9,924 bases of DNA from Betaproteobacteria bacterium (GTDB lineage: Bacteria > Pseudomonadota > Gammaproteobacteria > Burkholderiales > Burkholderiaceae_C): positions 1 to 9,924 of the forward strand of contig VBCQ01000107.1 in the NCBI GenBank assembly GCA_005882155.1, written 5' to 3'. A program made the translations under genes and the position numbers. The notes beneath the pieces are model-generated. The model was not told the origin of the DNA and ran no database searches. It saw nothing but the letters and a program-made list of their open reading frames with translations. This document shows positions 1-5,601 of this stretch, piece after piece (position 1 is the stretch's first letter; the number at the start of each line of letters is the position of its first letter).

Positions 1-378
1 GGACAGGAACAAGGGGTAGTCGACGTTGTCAGCGACCGTCATCACCGGCACCAGATTGAAGCTCTGGAACACGAAGCCGATCGCATCGCGGCGCAGCAGC
101 GTGGCTTCGGTCTCGCCGATGCTGGTCACCGTGCGGCCGCGCAGGATCACTTCACCGTCGTCGGGCTTGTCGATCAGGCCGGCAAGGTTCAGCAGCGTGC
201 TCTTGCCGCTGCCCGACGGGCCGGTCAGCGCGAGCATCTCGCCCGCTTGCAGCGTCAGGTCCACACCTTGCAACGCAGGAACGACATGCTTGCCGAGGCG
301 GTAGGTCTTGTGCAGGCCGCGCAGGTCGAGCACTGGCGTCGTCTCGGGGAGCTTCAGAGGCGTCACGATCGGATTCAT
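1..378 (-). CDS. ABC transporter ATP-binding protein (LolD/MacB type), partial
   Basis: The 126 visible residues are the N-terminal half of an ABC ATPase that powers a membrane transporter from the cytoplasmic face; the rest lies beyond the left edge. Seen directly: a Walker A loop GPSGSGKST at residues 53-61, the following LLNLAGLIDKPDDGEV stretch, and a Q-loop FVFQSFNLVPVMTVADNV with Gln105. The short spacing from Walker A to Q-loop and the FNLVP..TV..NV wording are typical of the LolD/MacB/FtsE-like subfamily, which works with MacB- or LolC-like permeases in lipoprotein export, efflux or envelope stress. The signature motif, Walker B and any permease gene are outside the window, so the substrate cannot be named. 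The ATG overlaps the stop of the upstream gene (ATGA). An AAGGAA stretch 8 bases before the ATG serves as ribosome binding site, so the two genes are probably translationally coupled. Confidence 0.93.
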   Translation of the reverse strand, partial: MNPIVTPLKLPETTPVLDLRGLHKTYRLGKHVVPALQGVDLTLQAGEMLALTGPSGSGKSTLLNLAGLIDKPDDGEVILRGRTVTSIGETEATLLRRDAIGFVFQSFNLVPVMTVADNVDYPLFLS

Positions 379-1067
379 GGCGCGAGTTCCTTCAGCTTGG
401 CTTGCGCGCTGGCCGCTTGCGACGCGCCGCTGGCGGCCACCAGGTTCAGCCATTGGCGCGCCTCGTCGTTGCGCTTGTCCTTGGTGGCCTCGTCGGCAGC
501 GCGCATCCACACTGCGGCGCGAAAGCCGACCGGCGCGCCGGCGAACAGCGGGCTCTTCAGCACCTCGTCGAGCAGCCGCGCGCCGCGTGCATGGCGGTTC
601 AGCATCGCCGGCATGCGAAGAAACGTGGTCGCTGCGACGAAGCGCGTATCGAGGCTCGCCGCGATGCCGCGATGCAGCGGCGTGTCGTGGCCGGCGTTGA
701 GCATCGTCAAGGCCTTGTCGACTTGCGCCAGGCCTTCGTCGGCGAAGCTCAGCTTGCGCCACGGCAGCGCCGTCGTGTTGGCGCGCATTGCAATGGCTGC
801 ACCGCCGTAGGCGAGCAGCACCGGGTCGGCAGGGTCAGCCGCAGAAAGACGCGCGAACTGCTCGGCCACCGCTTCGATGGTGGCGGTGTCATTGCTTGCG
901 CTGGCGCGCTGAAAGCTCTGGAACGCGGCGTCGAGCGCCGGTGCTGGCACCGCTGCCTGGGCCGGCGCCGCGATCATCAAAGTGGCGGCGATCGACGCGA
1001 ATGCGGTGGCTGCCCACCAGAGAATCAAGGCTCTGCGTGAGGTCGTTAAGCGGGCTTGGGCTGTCAT
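375..1067 (-). CDS. Secreted alpha-helical protein of unknown function, upstream of ABC ATPase
   Basis: A 230-residue protein I do not recognise as a named family. Residues 1-38 look like a signal peptide: RR at 11-12, a hydrophobic stretch at about 13-34 and an APAQA cleavage site before Ala39, so the mature part should be periplasmic. The mature protein is Ala/Leu-rich and helical, with stretches that read like degenerate TPR-type helices (for example ARLSAADPADPVLLAYGGAA and NDEARQWLNLVAAS), but no repeat is clear enough to call. The start was chosen at 1067 because GAAGGAG sits 5 bases upstream and the signal peptide begins there; a longer in-frame reading back to 1193 adds 42 residues with no such support. 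Its stop overlaps the ATG of the ABC ATPase, so it is probably a periplasmic partner or accessory of that transporter. That role is inferred from gene order only. Confidence 0.8.
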   Translation of the reverse strand: MTAQARLTTSRRALILWWAATAFASIAATLMIAAPAQAAVPAPALDAAFQSFQRASASNDTATIEAVAEQFARLSAADPADPVLLAYGGAAIAMRANTTALPWRKLSFADEGLAQVDKALTMLNAGHDTPLHRGIAASLDTRFVAATTFLRMPAMLNRHARGARLLDEVLKSPLFAGAPVGFRAAVWMRAADEATKDKRNDEARQWLNLVAASGASQAASAQAKLKELAP

Positions 1068-1257
1068 GGTGGCTCCTTCGTGGGACGTGACGGGAGCCAC
1101 TGTGCTGATGGCGCGCAACGCCGGCGAGCGCATTGCGACGAAATGCCGCAGGACGGCGCGAAGTGACGCTGCGGCAGCGCGCGTCGCGAGCAAATCCCGC
1201 CACCTGGCAGGGCCGCGGGCGAGGCCGGAGAATCGGCGTTCGCTACGACCTCATCGC

Positions 1258-2253
1258 ATGGTTCCGCTTTCCATCCTCGACCTGTCGCCGATCACCGAAG
1301 GCAGCGACGCGGCCACGTCGTTTCGCCGCAGCCTCGACCTGGCTCGGCACGGCGAACGCTGGGGCTACAAGCGTTTCTGGCTCGCCGAGCACCACGGCAT
1401 GCCGGGCATCGCAAGCGCCGCGACGGCGGTATTGATCGGCCATGTCGCAGCCGGCACATCGACGATACGAGTCGGCGCCGGCGGCGTCATGCTGCCCAAC
1501 CACTCGCCGTTGGTCATCGCCGAGCAGTTCGGGACGTTGGAGTCATTGTTCCCCGGCCGAATCGATCTAGGCTTGGGACGAGCGCCCGGCTCCGACCCCG
1601 TCACCGCGCGTGCGTTGCGGCGCAATCTCGCCTCCGACGCCGACGAGTTTCCACAGGATGTCGTCGAGCTGATGGACTACTTCTCGACCGCGCCGCGCCA
1701 AGCCGTTCGCGCCGTGCCCGGCGCCGGGCTGAACGTTCCGATCTGGATCCTCGGCTCGAGCCTGTTCGGTGCTCAGCTTGCCGCGGCGCTCGGCCTGCCG
1801 TATGCCTTTGCGTCGCATTTCGCACCGGCCCAGATGATGCAGGCGATCGCCCTGTACCGCGCGACGTTCAAGCCGTCGGCGCAGCTTGCAGCACCCTACG
1901 TGATGCTGGGCTTCAACGTCTTCGCCGCCAACACCGACGAGCACGCGAAGCTGCTCGCCACGTCGATGCAGCAGGCGTTCGTCAACCTGCGCAGCGGCCG
2001 GCCGTCGCGCCTGCCCCCGCCGATGGCCGACTACCTGAGCCGCATCGGCCCGCAGGAGCGGGCGCTGCTCGACAATGTGTTATCGAGCTCAGCGATCGGC
2101 TCGCCCGACACGGTGCGCGACACGATGAAAAGCTTCATTGCGCGCACCGCGGCGGATGAATTGATGATCACCTCGCAGATCTTCGATCATGCACAGAGGC
2201 TGCGGTCGTATGAGATCACGGCCGATGTTGCCGCGCCGCGAGCGAAGACATGA
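1258..2253 (+). CDS. LLM-class flavin-dependent oxidoreductase (luciferase-like, MsnO8/YhbW type)
   Basis: A 331-residue luciferase-like monooxygenase, expected to be a cytoplasmic TIM-barrel enzyme using reduced flavin supplied by a separate reductase. The N-terminus PLSILDLSPITEG, the strand/helix WGYKRFWLAEHHGMPGIASA at about 38-57, the stretch IRVGAGGVMLPNHSPLVIAEQFG and then LFPGRIDLGLGRAPGSD are the familiar landmarks of the E. coli YhbW-like branch (annotated as MsnO8 family). The C-terminal ADELMITSQIFDHAQRLRSYEI is also typical, and the length matches the family. The physiological substrate of this branch is unknown. The ATG at 1258 is chosen because the family's sequence begins right there; the frame stays open upstream to 982 but that part resembles nothing. 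No good Shine-Dalgarno is visible before the ATG. The gene is divergent from the secreted-protein/ABC unit across a 190-bp gap. Confidence 0.92.
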   Translation: MVPLSILDLSPITEGSDAATSFRRSLDLARHGERWGYKRFWLAEHHGMPGIASAATAVLIGHVAAGTSTIRVGAGGVMLPNHSPLVIAEQFGTLESLFPGRIDLGLGRAPGSDPVTARALRRNLASDADEFPQDVVELMDYFSTAPRQAVRAVPGAGLNVPIWILGSSLFGAQLAAALGLPYAFASHFAPAQMMQAIALYRATFKPSAQLAAPYVMLGFNVFAANTDEHAKLLATSMQQAFVNLRSGRPSRLPPPMADYLSRIGPQERALLDNVLSSSAIGSPDTVRDTMKSFIARTAADELMITSQIFDHAQRLRSYEITADVAAPRAKT

Positions 2254-2304
2254 ACCGATTCGGTGAGTGCTGCAACTCATGGGCTCCACAGTGCGGAGCC
2301 TTCG

Positions 2305-2592
2305 ATGAGCAGCAAGCCAATTCCTCCAGTGAACGGCGCGTTGAACGGCATGCGAATCGTCGCGCCCAGTCGCGTCAAGCCGCAGGAGAAGCCTTTTGAC
2401 GAAGCCTTGCTGCTGATGGCGAACGGTCATTGGCAAGCGTCGTTCGACCGACTGGCGGTGCTGGCCGACAGCGGTCACGCCCAAGCCGCCCGGATCGCCC
2501 TGCTCTTCGTCAAGCGCGGCACTTCGTTGTTCGGCGGCACCTATCAGGCCACCCCAGGGCAGCGCAATTGCTGGCAGCGGGTAAGCGACTAA
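2305..2592 (+). CDS. Small hypothetical protein with Sel1-like helical segment
   Basis: A 95-residue protein. The N-terminal 35 residues are Pro-rich and look disordered. Residues about 36-70 (EALLLMANGHWQASFDRL, then AVLADSGHAQAARIALLF) read like one Sel1/TPR-type helix-turn-helix unit, with the small-residue pattern AxxGHxxAA. The tail TSLFGGTYQATPGQRNCWQ resembles the C-terminal end of short Sel1-like proteins in other Burkholderiales, as I recall them. No signal peptide or membrane segment is seen, so it is probably cytoplasmic. The ATG at 2305 is preferred because GGAG lies 6 bases upstream. A GTG at 2263 would add 14 residues but starts only 9 bases after the preceding stop and lacks a clear ribosome binding site. 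It lies 51 bp behind the flavin oxidoreductase and could be co-transcribed with it. Its stop is 14 bp from the 3' end of the convergent tRNA-Arg. Confidence 0.72.
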   Translation: MSSKPIPPVNGALNGMRIVAPSRVKPQEKPFDEALLLMANGHWQASFDRLAVLADSGHAQAARIALLFVKRGTSLFGGTYQATPGQRNCWQRVSD

Positions 2593-2606
2593 GGTCTCAG
2601 CGAGGA

Positions 2607-2683
2607 TGGCCTGCCCGGAGGGACTCGAACCCCCGACCTGCTGCTTAGAAGGCAGCTGCTCTATCCAGTTGAGCTACGGGCAG
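2607..2683 (-). tRNA. tRNA-Arg (anticodon UCU)
   Basis: Read on the minus strand, this folds as a complete 77-nt tRNA. The 7-bp acceptor stem CTGCCCG/CGGGCAG is fully paired. The D arm is GCTC/GAGC. The anticodon stem GCTGC/GCAGC encloses the loop CTTCTAA, giving anticodon TCT (reads AGA/AGG Arg codons). The T arm carries TTCGAGT, the discriminator is G and CCA is encoded. It follows tRNA-Pro by 28 nt on the same strand, so the two are probably processed from one transcript. No U-tract terminator is visible downstream before the convergent gene ends at 2592. Confidence 0.97.
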
Positions 2684-2711
2684 CGAGGGCCGTGGAGGCC
2701 GAAGAGAACGA

Positions 2712-2788
2712 TGGTCGGGGTGAGATGATTCGAACATCCGACCCACTGCTCCCAAAGCAGTTGCGCTACCAGGCTGCGCTACACCCCG
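2712..2788 (-). tRNA. tRNA-Pro (anticodon UGG)
   Basis: A complete 77-nt tRNA on the minus strand. The acceptor CGGGGTG pairs with CACCCCG. The D arm region contains AGCGCAGCCTGGTAGCGC. The anticodon stem ACTGC/GCAGT holds the loop TTTGGGA, giving anticodon TGG. The T loop is TTCGAAT, the discriminator is A and CCA is encoded. The C1-G72 start and A73 are the usual bacterial tRNA-Pro identity features. It begins only 16 nt after the stop of the minus-strand gene at 2805-3308, so its transcription either continues from that gene or uses the -10-like element between them. Confidence 0.97.
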
Positions 2789-2797
2789 AACGCGGCG

Positions 2798-2803
2798 ATT
2801 GTA
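2798..2803 (-). promoter_or_regulatory. Possible -10 element for the tRNA-Pro/tRNA-Arg pair
   Basis: On the minus strand, TACAAT lies between the stop codon of the upstream gene (2805-2807) and the tRNA-Pro 5' end at 2788. A start about 7 nt downstream would fall a few bases before the mature tRNA. No good -35 hexamer is seen at 16-18 bases; the region is GC-rich coding sequence. This may therefore be a weak promoter or chance. Confidence 0.35.
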
Positions 2804-2804
2804 C

Positions 2805-3308
2805 TCAGCGGCTCTTCGGCGCGGGCAGCATCAGCTGGCGCGAAACGTCGATGCATTGGCGTATGTGCTGCTCGCAAACATACTTCAGCGCCGAGAAGGT
2901 CAACGCCGCCGACACCGCTTGGCCGGCGACCGGCACGTATTTCGCGGCCTGCTGCGTCGTCAATCGAACGCCGACGATGCGCAGCACCCGCATGACCAGA
3001 TCGCGCGTCACCATCTTGCCGACGAGCAGGCTTCCGCCAGCGGAAATGGCCTTGTAGACGACGACGCGGCGGTCGGGTGCCAAGCGCTCGACTTGCTCCG
3101 GCGTCAGGCCGAAGGCGTGGTTGATGTCGGGGATGAGCTTGAGCAGCACGCCGACGTCGGTCACCCAGTCGAGCCCGGGGATCGGCACCGCTGCGACACC
3201 GGCGGCCATCAATGCGCGCCGGTTGACGATGCGCCGGCAATAGCGCGCCACGTCGTCGATCTGCTGCGGTGTGTCGGGGACCAGCACCCACTCTGCCGCT
3301 TGCGCCAT
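2805..3308 (-). CDS. Uncharacterised protein with hydrophobic Gly/Pro segments (DUF697/YcjF-like appearance)
   Basis: A 167-residue protein without a confident family name. Residues about 33-60 (ALMAAGVAAVPIPGLDWVTD then VGVLLKLIPDI) form a hydrophobic helix pair joined by a VPIPGLDW turn, a pattern found in DUF697/YcjF-like and EcsC-like membrane-associated proteins. A second such region, KYVPVAGQAVSAALTFSAL at about 130-150, has the matching VPVAGQAV turn. Between them are charged helices (EQVERLAPDRRVVVYKAI). The repeated small-residue turns suggest a peripheral or hairpin membrane protein at the inner membrane; this is inferred from composition. The start at 3308 has GGAG 6 bases upstream. 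The gene lies 49 bp after hrpA on the same strand and just before the two tRNAs, so it may be read through from hrpA. Similar genes of this size are, as I recall, common in Burkholderiales but have no assigned role. Confidence 0.78.
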   Translation of the reverse strand: MAQAAEWVLVPDTPQQIDDVARYCRRIVNRRALMAAGVAAVPIPGLDWVTDVGVLLKLIPDINHAFGLTPEQVERLAPDRRVVVYKAISAGGSLLVGKMVTRDLVMRVLRIVGVRLTTQQAAKYVPVAGQAVSAALTFSALKYVCEQHIRQCIDVSRQLMLPAPKSR

Positions 3309-3357
3309 GCACGTCTCCGTTGTCTGAGCGGGTGGACTTCATAGCCACCGCAAAGGT

Positions 3358-5601
3358 TCAATGGGTCAGTTGCGCCCACGCCTTTTCGAGCCGCTTGACG
3401 CTGACCGGCTGCGGCGTGCGCAGCTCCTGCGCGAACAGGCTGACGCGAAGCTCTTCGAGCAGCCAGCGAAATTCGTCGAGGCGCGCGTCGGCGACGCCTT
3501 TGCGATCGGCGAGCATGCGCAGAAAGCGCTGCTCGATCGGCCGCAGCTCGGCGAGCCGCGCGGCGTCGCGTGCCGGGTCGCTGCGCAGCTTATCGAGCCG
3601 CATCGTGATCGCCTTCAGATAGCGCGGCAAGTGCGCGAGCTGCGGCCAAGGCGTTGTCATCAGGAAGCGCTTGGGCACGAGGCGGGCCAGCTGCGCTTGC
3701 ACGTCGTCGGCCACTTCTTTCGGCGCATGCGCGTCTTTCAGCTTGCGCGTGGCGGCCGCATAGTCGATGAGCACCTGGAGTCCGCTGCGCGCGATTTCGT
3801 TGGCGATCAAGGTCAGGCGCCCTCGCCCTTCGTCGATGCGGCGGCGAAAGCTTGTCGCATCGGTGGGCAGCGCGTCGGCGAGGAACGCGCGGTCGAGCGC
3901 GAGCTCGATGATCTGTTCGCGCAACTCGTCGGCGGTGCCGAGCGGCATGAAGAGGACCGACATCTTCTGCAGGTCGGGGATGTTCCTCTCGAGGTACTTC
4001 AGCGCGTCGCGGATTTGCAGCGCGACGAGGCGGCGCAGGCCGGCGCGGTGCTTGATTGCGGCGACATCGGGCTCGTCGAAGACTTCGATGACGACATGGC
4101 TGATCTTGTCGATGAGTGCGGGGAAACCGACAAGAGCCTGGTTGCCCTTGCGGATTTCCATCAGCTCGGGGAGCTCGCCGAAGGTCCAGTCGGTGTGGGT
4201 GGGAGTTGGGGTGGTTTGAACGACCGCGCCCTCACCCCTGCCCTCTCCCAGAGGGAGAGGGAGTGAATTGCCGCTTGAATTGCCCCCTCTCCCTCTGAGA
4301 GAGGGTTGGGGTGAGGGCGCGGTGGCCGCCACTTTCATCCCCGCCAGCGCCTGAAACGCCGAGCGCGCTTGCCCGCCCAGCTCGGCTTTCAACGCCGCCA
4401 GATTTCGCCCCATCCCCAACTGCCGCCCATGCTCATCGACGACGCGGAAGTTCATGAACAAATGCGCCGGCACTTGCTCGAGCTTGAAGTCGCCGCGCTG
4501 AACATCGAGTTGCGCCTTCTCGCGAACCGCTTTGAGCAGCGCATCGACCAAGCTACCGGCGCCAAATCCATGCGCCTCATTGATCGAATGCACGAAGCCG
4601 TCGACGAACTCCGCCAGCGGCATCAAGCGCGAGCGCGGACGTTGGTGCAGGCTCTTCACCAACGCGAGCACCTTGTCCTTCAGCATGCCCGGCACCAGCC
4701 ATTCACAGCGCTCTTCGTTGACCTGGTTCAGCGCGTAGATCGGCACGCTGACGGTGACCCCGTCCTTCGCGTCGCCCGGCTCGTGCAGGTAGCTCGCCGG
4801 GCAATCGACACCGCCGAGGCGCAACACCTTCGGGAACGACGCAGTCGTAATGCCGGCCGCCTCGTGCCGCATCAATTCGTCGCGGGTGAGGAACAGCAGC
4901 TTCGGCTGGCGCTTGCTCTCGTTGCGGTACCAGCGCTCGAAGCTCGCGCCGCTGAACACGTCGGCCGGCAACTGCCGATCGTAAAACGCGTAGATCAATT
5001 CATCGTCGACCAGCACGTCTTGGCGGCGCGACTTGTGCTCGAGCTCTTCGACTTGCGCGATCAGCTTGCGGTTGGCTGCGAGGAAGGGCAATGAAGTGTC
5101 CCATTCGTTGCCGACCAAGGCCTCGCGAATGAAGATCTCGCGCGCCGCGGCGGGGTCGACCGCGCCGAAGTTCACGCGCCGGTTGCTGTAGATCACGATG
5201 CCGTACAGCGTCGCGCGCTCGAGCGCAACGACCTCGGCCGCCTTCTTCTCCCAATGCGGGTCGAGCAGCTGGGTCTTGATGAGGTGGCCCGCCACGATCG
5301 GCAGCCACTGCGGCTCGATCGCGGCGATGTTGCGGCCGTACAGGCGGGTCGTTTCGACGAGCTCGCCGGCGACGATCCAACGCCCCGGCTTCTTCGACAG
5401 ATTGACGCCGGGGTGGCGGTAAAACTTGATGCCGCGCGCACCGAGGTACCACTCGTCGTCATCGCTCTTGCAGCCGATGTTGCCGAGCAGGCCGGCAAGC
5501 AGCGACAGGTGAATCTGCTCGTAGGTCGCCGGAAATGAAATGCTCGCGCAGCAGTTGTTCCTGCTTGCGGTGCGACAGCTTGTGTTCCTTGGCGCCGCCA
5601 C
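3358..5601 (-). CDS. hrpA: ATP-dependent RNA helicase HrpA, C-terminal fragment (frame-broken)
   Basis: This frame carries the C-terminal ~725 residues of HrpA, a DEAH-box RNA helicase that in E. coli acts in mRNA processing and rescue of collided ribosomes. HrpA homology starts at PATYEQIHLSLLAGLLGNIG (near 5533) and continues through WVxAGELVETTRLYGRNIA, HWEKKAAEVVALERATLYGI, the landmark ELEHKSRRQDVLVDDELIYAFY, and WTFGELPELMEIRKGNQA, to the normal end WLLEELRVSLFAQELRTP. All of these align closely with the E. coli protein as I remember it. The first ~22 residues of the open frame (GTG at 5601) are out-of-frame reading of the upstream helicase part and are not HrpA-like. That GTG has a GGAAG 6 bases before it, so separate translation is conceivable. 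Residues about 427-460 are encoded by a palindromic repeat. Good conservation throughout argues that any break is recent or artefactual. Confidence 0.93.
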   Translation of the reverse strand: MAAPRNTSCRTASRNNCCASISFPATYEQIHLSLLAGLLGNIGCKSDDDEWYLGARGIKFYRHPGVNLSKKPGRWIVAGELVETTRLYGRNIAAIEPQWLPIVAGHLIKTQLLDPHWEKKAAEVVALERATLYGIVIYSNRRVNFGAVDPAAAREIFIREALVGNEWDTSLPFLAANRKLIAQVEELEHKSRRQDVLVDDELIYAFYDRQLPADVFSGASFERWYRNESKRQPKLLFLTRDELMRHEAAGITTASFPKVLRLGGVDCPASYLHEPGDAKDGVTVSVPIYALNQVNEERCEWLVPGMLKDKVLALVKSLHQRPRSRLMPLAEFVDGFVHSINEAHGFGAGSLVDALLKAVREKAQLDVQRGDFKLEQVPAHLFMNFRVVDEHGRQLGMGRNLAALKAELGGQARSAFQALAGMKVAATAPSPQPSLRGRGGNSSGNSLPLPLGEGRGEGAVVQTTPTPTHTDWTFGELPELMEIRKGNQALVGFPALIDKISHVVIEVFDEPDVAAIKHRAGLRRLVALQIRDALKYLERNIPDLQKMSVLFMPLGTADELREQIIELALDRAFLADALPTDATSFRRRIDEGRGRLTLIANEIARSGLQVLIDYAAATRKLKDAHAPKEVADDVQAQLARLVPKRFLMTTPWPQLAHLPRYLKAITMRLDKLRSDPARDAARLAELRPIEQRFLRMLADRKGVADARLDEFRWLLEELRVSLFAQELRTPQPVSVKRLEKAWAQLTH
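4223..4323. repeat. 101-bp palindromic repeat element inserted in frame in hrpA
   Basis: Two 39-nt arms (4223-4261 and 4285-4323) are inverted copies matching at 36 of 39 positions around a 23-nt centre. The outer 16 bases, ACCGCGCCCTCACCCC against GGGGTGAGGGCGCGGT, match perfectly. The left arm also contains its own hairpin, CCCTCTCCC (4241-4249) against GGGAGAGGG (4253-4261) with a 3-nt loop. The CCCTCACCCC...CCCTCTCCC wording is that of a dispersed REP/MITE-like element seen many times per genome in several beta- and gammaproteobacteria. On the coding strand it has no stop in the hrpA frame and reads as PSPQPSLRGRGG...LPLPLGEGRGEGA, a linker absent from E. coli HrpA. No clear target-site duplication is seen. 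Confidence 0.9.

Noticed and set aside
1068..1257. Promoters in the 190-bp divergent gap between the secreted-protein gene and the flavin oxidoreductase
   Set aside because: The gap must hold two promoters, but I could not find a -35/-10 pair good enough to place on either strand, and there is no clear ribosome binding site before 1258.
2607..2788. tRNA pair as an integration site for a mobile element
   Set aside because: No integrase gene, phage gene or duplicated tRNA 3' end is visible in the flanks; both sides carry ordinary chromosomal genes.
2779..3348. A longer 189-codon minus-strand frame overlapping the 167-residue gene
   Set aside because: The product is low-complexity and Arg/Gly-rich. 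It would also run into the 5' end of tRNA-Pro (2779-2788), and the competing frame has a good ribosome binding site and plausible protein composition.
3309..3357. Hairpin between hrpA and the next minus-strand gene as a terminator
   Set aside because: GCGGTGG and CCACCCGC can pair with a one-base bulge, but no T-run follows on the minus strand, so it does not look like an intrinsic terminator.
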